From Paracoccus everestensis (GTDB lineage Bacteria; Pseudomonadota; Alphaproteobacteria; Rhodobacterales; Rhodobacteraceae), in assembly GCF_021491915.1 (NCBI RefSeq), contig NZ_CP090836.1, positions 2,714,501-2,778,500 on the forward strand: a stretch of DNA of 64,000 bases, written 5' to 3'. The notes beneath the pieces are model-generated. The model was not told the origin of the DNA. It did no database searches and saw only the letters and a program-made list of their open reading frames with translations. Below are positions 17,822-28,050 of the stretch, piece after piece. The position numbers and the translations under genes were made by a program. How positions within the stretch are numbered: position 1 is the stretch's first letter; the number at the start of each line of letters is the position of its first letter.

Positions 17822-17880
17822 AAGGGGGCTTTGCCCCCGTCCCTGCGGGACTCCCCCAGGATATTTGGATGAAGAAGAAG
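17822..17880 (-). repeat. dispersed intergenic element, copy 4
   Basis: On the plus strand, a GGGGGC-TTT-GCCCCC hairpin directly after the glpX stop, then GGATATTTGG and GATGAAGAAGAAG. The orientation is reversed relative to copies 1 and 3. Its end merges with the translation start region of recJ. Confidence 0.8.
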
Positions 17881-17888
17881 GTGCTGCC

Positions 17889-19625
17889 GTGACGTTTCTG
17901 GGAATCGAGCAATCGCTGACAAATCGGCGGTGGGTCGGCCCGGACGGCACGGCGGACCGCCTGGCGGAAGGGCTGGCCCAACGCACCGGCCTGCCCTTGG
18001 CCGTCGCGCGCGTCCTGGCCGAACGAGGGGTCGAGGCGGATGGCGCCGAAGGCTTCCTGACGCCGCGCTTGCGCGAATTGCTGCCCGACCCGCTGTCCCT
18101 GCGCGACATGGGGATTGCGGCGGAACGGTTGGTGGCGGCGGCCGTCAATGGCGAACGCATTGCCGTCTTTGCCGATTACGACGTGGACGGCGGCGCCTCG
18201 GCCGCGCTACTGCTGGACTGGCTGCGCGGTCAGGGCCGGGATGCCACATTGTATATCCCCGACCGCATCGACGAAGGTTATGGCCCGAACGCCCCTGCCA
18301 TGGCGGCCCTGGCCGAGAACCACGACCTGATCGTCTGCGTCGATTGCGGCACCCTGAGCCATGACGCCTTGGCGGCTGCGGCAGGCACCGACATCATCGT
18401 GCTGGACCACCACCTGGGCGGCGAGACGCTGCCCCCTGCCCTGGCCGTTGTGAACCCCAACCGCGCGGACGAGGATGGATCGCTGGGCCACCTCTGCGCC
18501 GCAGGCGTGGTGTTCCTGACGCTGGTGCAGGCGGGTCGCGTGCTGCGCGTCCTGGGACGGCCCGAGCCTGACCTGATGGCGATGCTGGATCTGGTGGCAC
18601 TTGCGACCGTGGCCGATGTGGCCCCGCTGGTTGGCGTCAACCGCGCCTTTGTGCGGCAGGGCCTGGCCGTCATGGCCCGCAGGCAGCGCCCCGGCCTGGT
18701 GGCGCTGTCGGATGTAGCGCGCCTTGACGGCCCCCCGGGCGCCTTCCACCTGGGCTTCCTGCTGGGCCCGCGCATCAATGCGGGCGGCCGCGTGGGCCGG
18801 GCCGATCTGGGCGCGCTGTGCCTGTCCTGCCGCGACCCGAGAGAGGCCGGCCGGCTGGCGGCGGAACTGGATATGCTGAACCGCGACCGCCGCGCCATCG
18901 AGGCCGCCGTGCGTGACGAGGCCTTGGCCCAGGTCGAGGCGCGGTCCGATGCGCGGCTGTCCTGGGCCGCAGGACAAGGCTGGCATCCGGGCGTCGTCGG
19001 CATCGTGGCCGCGCGGGTGAAAGAGGCAAGCGACCTTCCCTCGGTCGTGATCGGGGTTGATGGCGGAATCGGCAAGGGCAGCGCCCGGTCGGTCCCCGGT
19101 GTTGACCTGGGGCGCGCGATCCACAGGCTTGCGGATGAAGGATTGCTGATCAAGGGGGGCGGGCACACCATGGCCGCAGGCCTGACGGTGGCCGAAGACC
19201 TGATTCCCGCCGCCATGGCGCGCTTGGCCGACCTGATCGCCCCCGATCTGGCCCAGCGGACGGGCGCGCGTGACCTGCGCATTTCGGGCCTGATGGAATG
19301 CGCAGGCGCCACGCCGCAAATCTATCGCCAGTTGGAGGATGCCGGACCTTATGGCCAGGCCGCCCCTGCGCCGCGCTTTGCCTTTGCAGACCAGTTGATC
19401 GACAGCGCCAGCACCATGGGCGACAACCACCTGCGCCTGTCCTTCCGCAGCGCCGGTGGCCCGGTCCTCGAGGCCGTGGCTTGGGGCGCGATGACCGGCC
19501 CGCTTGGTCCCGCGCTGCTGGTCGCACGCGGGCGGCGCTTTCATCTGGCGGGCAGGCTGGACCTGTCCACCTGGAACGGGCGCGAACGCCTGCGCCTGCG
19601 GCTGGAGGATGCGGCGCCGGTCTGA
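17889..19625 (+). CDS. recJ: single-stranded-DNA exonuclease RecJ
   Basis: 5'-3' exonuclease for recombination and mismatch repair. 578 residues from the GTG at 17889. DHH-family motifs are visible: FADYDVDGGASAA (motif I, with Val in place of the more common Ala), CVDCGTLS, VLDHHLGGE (DHH), and GPRINAGGRVGRADLGALCL. The DHHA1 part contains GGGHTMAAGLTV. An ATG at 17865 would add eight residues (MDEEEGAA) that are translated from the dispersed repeat, so I prefer GTG, although both are possible. Confidence 0.93.
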   Translation: MTFLGIEQSLTNRRWVGPDGTADRLAEGLAQRTGLPLAVARVLAERGVEADGAEGFLTPRLRELLPDPLSLRDMGIAAERLVAAAVNGERIAVFADYDVDGGASAALLLDWLRGQGRDATLYIPDRIDEGYGPNAPAMAALAENHDLIVCVDCGTLSHDALAAAAGTDIIVLDHHLGGETLPPALAVVNPNRADEDGSLGHLCAAGVVFLTLVQAGRVLRVLGRPEPDLMAMLDLVALATVADVAPLVGVNRAFVRQGLAVMARRQRPGLVALSDVARLDGPPGAFHLGFLLGPRINAGGRVGRADLGALCLSCRDPREAGRLAAELDMLNRDRRAIEAAVRDEALAQVEARSDARLSWAAGQGWHPGVVGIVAARVKEASDLPSVVIGVDGGIGKGSARSVPGVDLGRAIHRLADEGLLIKGGGHTMAAGLTVAEDLIPAAMARLADLIAPDLAQRTGARDLRISGLMECAGATPQIYRQLEDAGPYGQAAPAPRFAFADQLIDSASTMGDNHLRLSFRSAGGPVLEAVAWGAMTGPLGPALLVARGRRFHLAGRLDLSTWNGRERLRLRLEDAAPV

Positions 19626-19703
19626 ATATGCCCCCGTCTATCGCGTCTGGTCACGGCACGGCCCCGCCGCTAACTTGCCCCCGGCACTGTCAAGGGGAAC
19701 GCG

Positions 19704-20396
19704 ATGAAACTGACCTGGCTTGGACATTCGGGCTTTCGCCTGGAAATCGAGGATGCTGTAATCCTGATCGACCCTTGGATTTCCGGCAATCCGGTCTTTC
19801 CTGAAAACGCCCGGCCCGAGGCCATCAAGGGCGCGACCCATATCCTGCTGACCCATGGCCATGGCGATCATTCCGGCGACACGCTGGCCATCGCCAAGGA
19901 ACTCAAGATCCCCGTCGCGGGCATCTATGACCTGATCGACAGCTGGTCCACCCATCACGACATAAACGGCATCGGCTTCAACAAGGGCGGCACGGTGGAT
20001 CTTGGCGGGGCGTCGGTGACGATGGTGAACGCCAGCCACTCCAGTTCGCTGAACGGGGCGGACGGGCCGATCTATGCGGGCCATGAATCGGGCTACATGA
20101 TCGCCGGGGACGGCCATGTGATCTATGTTTCGGGCGACACTGACATCATGGCCGACATGGCCTGGATGGGCGAATACCACCAACCCGATATCGGCATCCT
20201 GTGCGCGGGCGGGCATTTCACCATGGACATGAAGCGCGCGGCCTGGGCGGCCCGGAAATATTTCGACTTTAAGACCGTGGTTCCCTGCCATTACAAGACC
20301 TTCCCCCTGCTGGAACAATCGGCGCAGGCGCTGATCGACGGGCTGCCCGGCGTGCGGGTCATCGAACCGGAAATCATGAAAGCGATCACGCTGTGA
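19704..20396 (+). CDS. metal-dependent hydrolase, UPF0173 metallo-beta-lactamase fold
   Basis: Cytosolic hydrolase of unknown substrate, 230 residues. The metallo-beta-lactamase HxHxDH motif is THGHGDHSGD (about 51-60). Further metal ligands are in NASHSS and SGDTDIMADM, and a final His is in PCHYKTFPLL. Length and motif order match the YtkL/UPF0173 group. Its stop overlaps the next start in a GTGA arrangement, indicating co-translation with the aminopeptidase. The pairing suggests a housekeeping role, but no reaction is known to me. Confidence 0.88.
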   Translation: MKLTWLGHSGFRLEIEDAVILIDPWISGNPVFPENARPEAIKGATHILLTHGHGDHSGDTLAIAKELKIPVAGIYDLIDSWSTHHDINGIGFNKGGTVDLGGASVTMVNASHSSSLNGADGPIYAGHESGYMIAGDGHVIYVSGDTDIMADMAWMGEYHQPDIGILCAGGHFTMDMKRAAWAARKYFDFKTVVPCHYKTFPLLEQSAQALIDGLPGVRVIEPEIMKAITL

Positions 20397-22201
20397 GGTT
20401 TCAAAGCTTCGACGACCCCGCAGGCAGCGCCGATCACCCGGCGCGGCTGGCGCAATTGCGCGCGCGGCTTGCAGGGGACGGGCTGGACGGCTTCATTGTC
20501 CCGCGCGCGGATGTCCATCAGGGCGAATATGTGGCCGATGCCGATGCGCGGCTGGCCTGGCTGACGGGATTTACCGGCAGCGCGGGCTTTGCCATCGTCA
20601 CAGCCGATCGGGCGGGCGTCTTCATCGACGGCCGTTATCGCGTGCAGGTCAAGGCGCAGGTGGACCTCGCCCACTTCACGCCCGTGCCCTGGCCTGAAAC
20701 CCGGCCTTCGGATTGGCTGCGGGATGCCTTGCCGGCGGGCGGGCGGCTGGGCTTCGATCCCTGGCTGCACACCCGCCAGGAAATCGAGACGCTGGAAAAA
20801 GCCCTGGCCGACAGCGGCATCGGGTTGATCGCGGTGGGCCACAACCCCCTGGACGCGATCTGGACAGACCGCCCCGCCTTGCCGGTGGGCCGGGCACGAG
20901 TCCATGACGATGCGGTGGCGGGCGAAACATCCGCCGACAAGCGTGCCCGCCTGGCCGCCATGCTGCGCGACGAAGGACAGGCAGCGGCCCTGCTGACCCT
21001 GCCGGATTCGATCTCTTGGCTGCTCAACATCCGGGGCAGCGACGTTCCCAAGAACCCGATCGTGCAATCCTTCGCGGTGCTGTCCGACAATGGCCACCTG
21101 GCGCTGTTCGCGGATCCGGCCAAGTTCGACGATGCCTTGCGCGCCCATCTGGGCAACCAGGTCGCGATCCTGCACTCCGAAGGACTGGCCCCCGCGCTGC
21201 TGGATCTGGAAGGCCCGGTCCGCGTCGATCCCGCTTCTGCCCCCGAGGCTGCCTTCCGCCTGCTGGAAAGCGCCAACACCCAGATCGCCCGCGCCTCCGA
21301 TCCCGCGATCCTGCCCAAGGCCCGCAAGAACGCCGCCGAACTGGACGGAATGCGCGCAGCCCACCGCCGCGACGGCGTGGCGATGGTGCGGCTTCTGGCC
21401 TGGCTGGATGCCCAGGATCCGGCGGCCCTGACCGAGATCGACGTGGTCGAGAAACTGGAATCCCTGCGCCGCGAGGCCGGGATCACCGACATCAGCTTCG
21501 ATACCATCTGCGGGTCGGGTCCGAATGGCGCCATTGTCCATTACCGCGTCACCCGTTCCACCAACCGGCGCCTGGCGCGGGGCGATGTGCTGCTGATCGA
21601 TTCCGGCGGGCAATATCCCGACGGGACAACCGACATCACCCGCACCGTGCCGCTGGGCGATCCCCTGCCCGAGGCCGTGGCCCCCTACACCGCGGTCCTG
21701 CGGGGGATGATCGCCATCAGCCGGGCGCGCTTTCCCAAGGGCGTCGCCGGGGGGCATCTGGATGCCCTTGCACGCCAGCATCTGTGGGCGCAGGGCCTGG
21801 ATTACGACCACGGCACCGGTCATGGCGTGGGCGCGGCGCTGTGCGTCCACGAAGGCCCCGTGCGCATCAGCCGCGTCAGCACCCTGGCCCTGGAGGCCGG
21901 GATGATCCTGTCCAATGAACCCGGCTATTATCGCGAAGGCGCCTTTGGCATCCGCATCGAAAACCTGGTTGCGATAACCCAGGCCGAAGCCGAGCCGGGT
22001 CGCGCCATGCTGGGATTCGAGACGCTGACCCTCTGCCCCATCGACCGCCGCATGATCGACATCGCGGCCTTGCCGCGCGAAGAAATCCTGTGGCTGGACG
22101 CTTATCACGCGCAGGTGCAAAATTCGCTGTCCCCGCACCTGGACGAGGCGACACGGGCTTGGCTGGACCAGGCCACGCAGCCGCTTGGGTCTTCTTCATG
22201 A
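20393..22201 (+). CDS. Xaa-Pro aminopeptidase (M24B family)
   Basis: Removes N-terminal residues preceding proline. At 602 residues it is the long three-domain type, like eukaryotic XPNPEP1, with two creatinase-like N-terminal domains before the C-terminal pita-bread catalytic domain. Dinuclear metal ligands are visible: Asp in LIDSGGQYPDGTTDITRT, His in GTGHGVGAALCVHEGP, Glu in SNEPGYYREG and Glu in GIRIEN. GTG start overlapping the hydrolase stop. The last codons (Ser-Ser-Ser) and the stop come from the CTTCTTCATGA arm of a dispersed repeat. Confidence 0.93.
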   Translation: MRFQSFDDPAGSADHPARLAQLRARLAGDGLDGFIVPRADVHQGEYVADADARLAWLTGFTGSAGFAIVTADRAGVFIDGRYRVQVKAQVDLAHFTPVPWPETRPSDWLRDALPAGGRLGFDPWLHTRQEIETLEKALADSGIGLIAVGHNPLDAIWTDRPALPVGRARVHDDAVAGETSADKRARLAAMLRDEGQAAALLTLPDSISWLLNIRGSDVPKNPIVQSFAVLSDNGHLALFADPAKFDDALRAHLGNQVAILHSEGLAPALLDLEGPVRVDPASAPEAAFRLLESANTQIARASDPAILPKARKNAAELDGMRAAHRRDGVAMVRLLAWLDAQDPAALTEIDVVEKLESLRREAGITDISFDTICGSGPNGAIVHYRVTRSTNRRLARGDVLLIDSGGQYPDGTTDITRTVPLGDPLPEAVAPYTAVLRGMIAISRARFPKGVAGGHLDALARQHLWAQGLDYDHGTGHGVGAALCVHEGPVRISRVSTLALEAGMILSNEPGYYREGAFGIRIENLVAITQAEAEPGRAMLGFETLTLCPIDRRMIDIAALPREEILWLDAYHAQVQNSLSPHLDEATRAWLDQATQPLGSSS

Positions 22202-22240
22202 AAATATCCTCGGGGGTCCGGGGGGGCGAAGCGCCCCCGG
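22190..22240 (+). repeat. dispersed intergenic element, copy 5
   Basis: TCTTCTTCATG arm (which contains the aminopeptidase stop codon), AAAATATCC core and a CCGGGGGGGC-GAA-GCGCCCCCGG hairpin. It lies between convergent gene ends. Confidence 0.82.
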
Positions 22241-22258
22241 CCACCGTGGGATACAAGC

Positions 22259-22909
22259 CTACAAGGCGTTCAATATCCGGGCCGCCTCGTCCTTGCAGGG
22301 CGTAAGGCTGGCGCGATCCTCGCCCGGAAAGAACCGCGCACGGACGGCGGTCGGCATCGGCGCAGGTGCGGCAATGACCACGCGGGGGCCCACGGTGGCG
22401 GCCTCGGCCTGCCAGCTGCGAACCAGGGCGATCTGCCCCGCCTTGGTGGCGCCATAGGCGCCAAAGAATTTCCGCCCCGCGCGCGCGTCGTCAAAAAACA
22501 GCGCCGTGCCGCCCCTTGCGCGTAGCAGCGGTTCCAGCAGCGCGATCAGCCCACGTGTCACGTCCATGTTGACCAGCACGGACTTGGCCCAGTCCTTGCC
22601 ATCCACATGGGCCGCCGGCGCCAGGGGTGCGGCATGGATCGCGCAATGCGCCCACACGTCCAGCCCGCCCCAGCGGGACATCGCTGCCTGGGCCAGTTGC
22701 TGCATGGCAGGGGCCTCGGCCACGTCCATCGGCGCCAGGGTCGCGCTGCCGCCTGCGCGGCGGATGCGGTCGTCCAGTTCCTCTAATGCCCCGACCGTCC
22801 GGGCCACCGCCAGGACGTGATAGCCGCGCGCGGCCAGATCCTCGGCCAGGGCGGCGCCAAGGCCGCGCGATGCGCCGGTCACCAGCGCGATTTTGGGTGT
22901 CTCTGTCAT
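22259..22909 (-). CDS. short-chain dehydrogenase/reductase-like protein
   Basis: 216-residue Rossmann protein. The N-terminal cofactor motif TGASRGLG (11-18) and the YGATK catalytic pair (Tyr152, Lys156) are those of classical SDRs. Two usual features are altered: NNAG reads AHCA (87-90), and the catalytic Ser expected about 13 residues before Tyr152 is Phe139/Asp140. It may therefore be a poor or specialised oxidoreductase. The substrate is unknown. It is transcribed towards the aminopeptidase and starts just downstream of the gltA terminator. Confidence 0.82.
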   Translation of the reverse strand: MTETPKIALVTGASRGLGAALAEDLAARGYHVLAVARTVGALEELDDRIRRAGGSATLAPMDVAEAPAMQQLAQAAMSRWGGLDVWAHCAIHAAPLAPAAHVDGKDWAKSVLVNMDVTRGLIALLEPLLRARGGTALFFDDARAGRKFFGAYGATKAGQIALVRSWQAEAATVGPRVVIAAPAPMPTAVRARFFPGEDRASLTPCKDEAARILNAL

Positions 22910-22957
22910 GGCTTTGTCCCTTGCCACCAGCCCCGCGGCTTCGCAAGACCCGCCACG

Positions 22958-22982
22958 CAAAGAGGCCCCCGAAGGGGCCTCT
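22958..22982 (-). terminator. terminator of gltA
   Basis: On the minus strand AGAGGCCCC pairs with GGGGCCTCT across a TTCGG-type loop and is followed by TTTGC. It lies 15 bases past the gltA stop. Confidence 0.85.
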
Positions 22983-22997
22983 GGAACCTGCGACCGA

Positions 22998-24290
22998 TCA
23001 GCGCGCGGCGACGTCCAGATAGTCGCGCTTGTCCTCGCCCACATACAACTGGCGCGGACGGCCGATCTTGGCCTGCGGGTCGCCGATCATTTCCTTCCAC
23101 TGCGCGATCCAGCCCACCGTGCGCGACAGCGCGAAGATCGGCGTGAACATCGAGGTGGGGAAGCCCATCGCTTCCAGGATGATGCCGGAATAGAAATCGA
23201 CGTTGGGATAAAGCTTCTTCTCGATAAAGTACTCATCCTCAAGCGCGATCTTCTCCAGCTCCTTCGCGACCTGCAGCGTCGGATTGTCGTGGATGCCCAG
23301 CAGATCCAGAACCTCGTCCGCCGATTCCTTCATCACCTTGGCGCGGGGATCGAAGTTCTTGTAAACGCGGTGGCCGAAACCCATCAGCTTGAACGGGTCG
23401 GACTTGTCCTTGGCCCGCGCGATGAATTCGGGAATGCGGTCCACGGTCCCGATCTCTCGCAGCATCTCCAGGCAGGCCTGGTTCGCGCCGCCATGGGCCG
23501 GACCCCACAGGCAGGCGATGCCCGCCGCGATGCAGGCAAAGGGGTTGGCGCCCGACGATCCCGCCAGCCGCACGGTCGAGGTCGAGGCGTTCTGTTCGTG
23601 ATCGGCGTGCAGCGTGAAGATGCGGTCCATGGCACGGGCCAGGGCCGGATCGACGTTGTATTTCTCGGCCGGGACGGAGAAGCACATATGCATGAAATTG
23701 CTGGCGTAATCCAGTTCGTTCTGCGGATAGACGAAAGGCTGGCCGATCGAATATTTGTAGGCCATCGCCGCGATCGTCGGCATCTTGGCGATCAGGCGGA
23801 TCGCCGCAACCTCGCGCTGCCATGGGTCGTTGATGTCGGTCGAATCGTGATAAAAGGCGGACATCGCGCCGATCACGCCCACCATGGTCGCCATCGGGTG
23901 GGCGTCGCGGCGGAAGCCCCGGAAGAAGTTGTGCATCTGTTCATGCACCATTGTGTGGCGGGTCACGCGACGCTCGAAATCGTCCATCTGCTCGGCGGTG
24001 GGCAGGTTGCCATAGAGCAGCAGATAGCAGACTTCCAAGTAATGGGACTGGTCGGCAAGCTGCTCGATGGGATAGCCGCGATACCACAATTCGCCCTTGT
24101 CGCCGTCGATGAAGGTGATGGTCGAATCGCAGCTTGCGGTCGAGGTGAAGCCAGGGTCATAGGTGAACACGTCCGCCTGCCCGTAAAGCTTTCGGATATC
24201 CAGCACGTTCGGTCCCTGGGTGGGACGAAGGATCGGAAGCTCGTATTCGGAGTCGTTGATCTTGAGTGTGGCGGTTGTCGCGTCGGCCAT
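22998..24290 (-). CDS. gltA: citrate synthase (type II)
   Basis: Condenses oxaloacetate and acetyl-CoA at the entry to the TCA cycle. 430 residues, the length of the hexameric, NADH-sensitive bacterial form. Active-site segments include [15 protein letters not shown] (substrate His), [16 protein letters not shown] (second His) and the C-terminal [12 protein letters not shown] (catalytic Asp). I took the ATG at 24290 ([18 protein letters not shown]), the normal N-terminus. It has its own terminator downstream and lies 77 bases from the gltX stop. Confidence 0.96.
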   Translation of the reverse strand: MADATTATLKINDSEYELPILRPTQGPNVLDIRKLYGQADVFTYDPGFTSTASCDSTITFIDGDKGELWYRGYPIEQLADQSHYLEVCYLLLYGNLPTAEQMDDFERRVTRHTMVHEQMHNFFRGFRRDAHPMATMVGVIGAMSAFYHDSTDINDPWQREVAAIRLIAKMPTIAAMAYKYSIGQPFVYPQNELDYASNFMHMCFSVPAEKYNVDPALARAMDRIFTLHADHEQNASTSTVRLAGSSGANPFACIAAGIACLWGPAHGGANQACLEMLREIGTVDRIPEFIARAKDKSDPFKLMGFGHRVYKNFDPRAKVMKESADEVLDLLGIHDNPTLQVAKELEKIALEDEYFIEKKLYPNVDFYSGIILEAMGFPTSMFTPIFALSRTVGWIAQWKEMIGDPQAKIGRPRQLYVGEDKRDYLDVAAR

Positions 24291-24367
24291 CCAAGGCGTC
24301 CTTTCCGGCTGGGCCGGGCCGACCTTCGACTTCGCGGGGGACGACCCTGGCATGTAAGGGCAGGCCG

Positions 24368-25762
24368 TCAGCCTGCCAAATCCGTCTGGTCTTGCAACCG
24401 GGCCAGCGATTCCTCGCGGCCTAGCGCCGTCATCATGTCGAACACACTGGGGGTCGCGGTCCGTCCGGCCAGGGCGGCGCGCAACGGCGCCGCAAGTTTG
24501 CCCAAGCCCACGCCGTTTTCCTCGGCAACCTGCTTGGCCGCCTGCTCCAGCTCGTCTCGGGTCCAGCTAGCATGCTGCACTGCGGCAGTCAACGCGGACA
24601 GCATACCACGGGATACCGAATCAAGAGACTTTGACGCTTTTTCGTCCGGTTCCACCGGCCGCTCGATCAGCGCGAAGCGGGCCTGGTCCAGCAATTGCGG
24701 CAGGGTTCTGGCCTTTTCCTTCAGGGCTGGCAGTGCTGCCGTGATCCGGCCGCACTGTTGGCCGGTCAAGGGCGCGGCACCCGTGTCCGTCAGGAACTGG
24801 TCCAGCACCGCCATCAGATCGTCCTCCGGCATGGCGCCGATATGATGGCCGCTGACATGTTCCAGCTTCTTGAAATCCAGCCGGGCCGGCGCACGGTTGA
24901 TCCCCGACAGGTCGAACCACTCCCGAGCCTGGGCGTCGTCGAACAGTTCGTCGTCGCCATGGCTCCAGCCCAGACGGGCGAGATAGTTGCGCATCGCCGC
25001 CGGGGGATAACCCAGTGCCGCGAATTCGTGCAGCCCCACCGCACCGTGACGCTTGGACAGCTTCTTGCCATCCTCGCCATGGATCAGGGGGATATGGGCA
25101 AAGACAGGGCGCGGCCAGCCCATCGCGTCGAAGATCTGCACCTGGCGGAAAGTGTTGGTCAGGTGGTCGTCGCCCCGGATCACATGGGTCACGGCCATGT
25201 CGCGATCATCCACCACCACCGCCAGCATATAGGTGGGCGTCCCGTCCGACCGCAGGATGATCATGTCGTCCAGCTGGTCGTTGGCCACGCGGACCGTGCC
25301 CTGCACGGCATCGTCGATCACCGTTTCCCCATCGCGCGGGGCGCGCAGGCGGATCGCATAGGGCGCATCAGGCAGATCGGTCGCGTCGCGCCAAGGGCTT
25401 TGGAACGGCTGGCGCGGATGGGCCTCGCGCCATTCCGCGATCTCCTCGGGGGTGGAAAAGCACTTGTAGGCGGTGCCGTTGGCCAGCATCTGCCGCGCCA
25501 CCTCCGCATGGCGGTCGCGGCGTTCGAACTGGCTGATCGGCTCGCCATCCCAATCAAGGCCCAGCCAGGTCAGCCCCTTCAGGATCGCCTCGGTGGCCTC
25601 GGGCGTGGAGCGGGCGCGGTCGGTATCCTCGATCCGCAAAAGGAACTTGCCGCCCCGGCCGCGCGCATAAAGCCAGTTGAACAACGCCGTGCGTGCGCCG
25701 CCGATATGCAGGTATCCCGTTGGCGAAGGGGCAAAGCGGGTGACGATTGGCGTGTCGGACAT
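24368..25762 (-). CDS. gltX: glutamyl-tRNA synthetase
   Basis: Charges tRNA-Glu (and possibly tRNA-Gln, which GatCAB would then amidate). 464 residues from the ATG at 25762. The class I signatures are present: [20 protein letters not shown] near the N-terminus and [11 protein letters not shown] in the middle. No Cys-rich zinc motif is obvious between them. The long in-frame extension upstream of 25762 has no ribosome-binding site and runs against comEC. Divergent from comEC. Confidence 0.95.
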   Translation of the reverse strand: MSDTPIVTRFAPSPTGYLHIGGARTALFNWLYARGRGGKFLLRIEDTDRARSTPEATEAILKGLTWLGLDWDGEPISQFERRDRHAEVARQMLANGTAYKCFSTPEEIAEWREAHPRQPFQSPWRDATDLPDAPYAIRLRAPRDGETVIDDAVQGTVRVANDQLDDMIILRSDGTPTYMLAVVVDDRDMAVTHVIRGDDHLTNTFRQVQIFDAMGWPRPVFAHIPLIHGEDGKKLSKRHGAVGLHEFAALGYPPAAMRNYLARLGWSHGDDELFDDAQAREWFDLSGINRAPARLDFKKLEHVSGHHIGAMPEDDLMAVLDQFLTDTGAAPLTGQQCGRITAALPALKEKARTLPQLLDQARFALIERPVEPDEKASKSLDSVSRGMLSALTAAVQHASWTRDELEQAAKQVAEENGVGLGKLAAPLRAALAGRTATPSVFDMMTALGREESLARLQDQTDLAG

Positions 25763-25860
25763 GGCGGCTTCCTGGATCGGGGCGGGCATTAACGCTTTGG
25801 TAAGCTGTCCATGCCAGTGTTCGCGCCGAGAGATAGCCAAGCCAGGGCGAAAGGACAAGA

Positions 25861-28029
25861 ATGGCCGCTTCGGGCGACATGGCGGCGCTGCCGGGGTTTT
25901 CCGGTGCGCGCGCGGCATCGCGGCACATGGATGTGCGGCCCGCCCGAATGGCGGCCACCGTCCGCACCGGGCTGTTCGCCTGGGTGCCGGTGTGCCTTGC
26001 CCTGGGGATCGCGCTCTGGTTCGCGCTTCCTGCCGCGCCTGGGCGCAGGATATGGGTCGGGCTTGGCCTGCTGTCAGCCTTGGCGCTTGCGGTATCGCGG
26101 CTGGCCCTGCCATGGGCCGAACGGGGGCGCATCGGCTGGACCTTGGCGGATGCCCTGCGGATCGGATCCACCGCGCTTTTGCTGGTCATCGCGGGCTTCG
26201 GCCTGATCGGGCTGCGGTCGGCCACTGTCGCAGCCCCGGTCATGGAATGGCGATATTATGGCCCCATCGAAGGGCGGCTGGTGGAAATCGACCGATCCGC
26301 CCGCGACCGGGTCCGGCTGACGCTGGACCGGGTGGTGCTGCGCGATACCGCGCCCGCACGCACGCCCGGCAAGGTCCGGCTGTCGCTGATGGAGCAGTCC
26401 GATCCGCTGCCGCCACTGGGCCAGCGGGTGATGCTGACAGGCCATCTTGGCCCGCCCCCAGCCCCGGCATCGCCGGGCAGCTTCGATTTCCGTTGGCTTG
26501 CCTGGTTCGAGGGGTTGGGTGCCGTCGGTTACACCCGCACGCCGATCATGACCGTCGAATCGGCCGAGGGCGGCATCTGGGCCATGCACCGCGCCCGGAT
26601 GGCTGTCAGCCAGGCGATCCAGAAGGGCATCGGCGGACAGGAAGGCGCGGTGGCATCGGCCCTGATGACCGGCGACCGATCGGGGATCGCCGAGGCCACG
26701 AACGAGGTCATGCGGGCGTCGAGCCTGTATCACATCATCTCGATTTCCGGCCTGCATATGTCGATGCTGGCGGGCTTCGTTTATACCGCGCTGCGCATGG
26801 CCCTGGTGCTGGGACAAGGCCTTGGCGCGCCCCTGCCGCAAGCAGTCCACAAGATCGCGGCCCTTGGCGCGCTGCTGGCATCGGCTGCCTATCTGTGGCT
26901 TTCGGGCGGAGGCGTTGCGACCGAACGGGCCTTTGTCATGGTCGCGGTGATGCTGTTGGCGATCGTCGCCGACCGGCGCGCGATATCGCTGCGCACCATC
27001 GCCCTGGCGGCCACCATCATCCTGATCTATTCGCCCGAGGCCGTGACCCATCCCGGCTTCCAGATGAGCTTTGCGGCAACCGTGGCGCTGATCCTGACCG
27101 CCGGTCCCTGGTCGAAGATCTCTCCCCATATCCCCTTTTGGCTGCGGCCAGTGGCAATGCTGCTGGTCTCGTCGCTGGTGGCCTCGGTCGCGACCTCGCC
27201 CCTGGCGGCGGCGCATTTCAACCGGATGGCGCAGTATGGCCTGCTGGCGAACCTGCTGGTCGTGCCGGTCATGGGCGCCCTGGTGATGCCTGCGGGCGTG
27301 ATCGGCGCCCTTCTGGCGCCCGTGGGCCTGGCGGGACCGGCGCTGTGGGTGATGGGGCTGGGGACCAGGTGGATGCTGTGGGTGGCGGAATATGTCGCAA
27401 GCTTAGGGGGAGCGGTGACAGCCCTGCCCCTGCCGCCCGCGCCGGTGATCCCGTTGATGTGCTTTGGCGCGACAATGGCGGTGTTGTGCTGGCGGGGCGG
27501 ATCGGCCTTGCGACGGTTCAGCCTGACGGGCGGGGGTTTTTTGGCGGGGGTTGCGATGCTGGCCGCCGCCGGAGGGATTTGGCTGACCGCCAGCCGCCCG
27601 CTGTTGCTGATCGCCCCGGAAGGCGAGGCAGTGGGCCTGATGACCGCGCAGGGCCGGGCGGCGTCGAAACCGTCGGGCGGGGCCTTTATCGTCGATACCT
27701 GGCTGCAAGAGGATGGTGACATGGCCAGCCAGGAAGAATTGGCCGCCCGGCCTGCGTGGCAGGGCGACAAGCGCGACCGTATGGCCGCGCTGCCGGGGGG
27801 CTGGCAGATCTGGCACTTTACCGGAAAGGGCGCGGCCGACCGCGCGCCAGCCGCGTGTCAGCCGCGCAGGATTGTGGTTCTGTCGGAAAAGCTGCCAGCG
27901 CGCGCCGAGTGGCCCTGCGTGATGCTGGACCTGGGGCGCCTGCGGGCCACAGGCGCCGTGACGGTCGAGATGGACGAGGGCGGTCCCGTCCTGCGCGGCG
28001 TCAACGAGATGCTGCGCAGCCCGGGATGA
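25861..28029 (+). CDS. comEC: ComEC/Rec2-family DNA-uptake membrane protein
   Basis: Inner-membrane channel protein for uptake of single-stranded DNA. 722 residues, with two N-terminal TM segments, an OB-fold-like DUF4131 region (about 120-210) and a multi-TM competence domain that includes the diagnostic [13 protein letters not shown]. The C-terminal part is a shortened domain without the HxHxDH metallo-beta-lactamase motif of Gram-positive ComEC, as is usual in alphaproteobacteria. AAGGAC precedes the ATG. No other competence genes are nearby, so natural competence cannot be inferred from this gene alone. Confidence 0.9.
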   Translation: MAASGDMAALPGFSGARAASRHMDVRPARMAATVRTGLFAWVPVCLALGIALWFALPAAPGRRIWVGLGLLSALALAVSRLALPWAERGRIGWTLADALRIGSTALLLVIAGFGLIGLRSATVAAPVMEWRYYGPIEGRLVEIDRSARDRVRLTLDRVVLRDTAPARTPGKVRLSLMEQSDPLPPLGQRVMLTGHLGPPPAPASPGSFDFRWLAWFEGLGAVGYTRTPIMTVESAEGGIWAMHRARMAVSQAIQKGIGGQEGAVASALMTGDRSGIAEATNEVMRASSLYHIISISGLHMSMLAGFVYTALRMALVLGQGLGAPLPQAVHKIAALGALLASAAYLWLSGGGVATERAFVMVAVMLLAIVADRRAISLRTIALAATIILIYSPEAVTHPGFQMSFAATVALILTAGPWSKISPHIPFWLRPVAMLLVSSLVASVATSPLAAAHFNRMAQYGLLANLLVVPVMGALVMPAGVIGALLAPVGLAGPALWVMGLGTRWMLWVAEYVASLGGAVTALPLPPAPVIPLMCFGATMAVLCWRGGSALRRFSLTGGGFLAGVAMLAAAGGIWLTASRPLLLIAPEGEAVGLMTAQGRAASKPSGGAFIVDTWLQEDGDMASQEELAARPAWQGDKRDRMAALPGGWQIWHFTGKGAADRAPAACQPRRIVVLSEKLPARAEWPCVMLDLGRLRATGAVTVEMDEGGPVLRGVNEMLRSPG

Positions 28030-28030
28030 T

Positions 28031-28050
28031 GCCGGGGATCAGATCCCGGC
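28031..28050. terminator. hairpin between comEC and aminotransferase
   Basis: GCCGGGGATC and AGATCCCGGC form a short hairpin across the convergent ends of comEC and the aminotransferase; it partly overlaps the last codons of the latter. No T run follows. Confidence 0.4.

Noticed and set aside
17865..17888. recJ start at the ATG within the repeat
   Set aside because: The residues come from the dispersed element and are not expected in RecJ; GTG 17889 fits better, although the ATG remains possible.
25861..28029. Natural competence locus
   Set aside because: comEC occurs alone. No dprA, comF or pilus genes are adjacent, so only the gene is reported.
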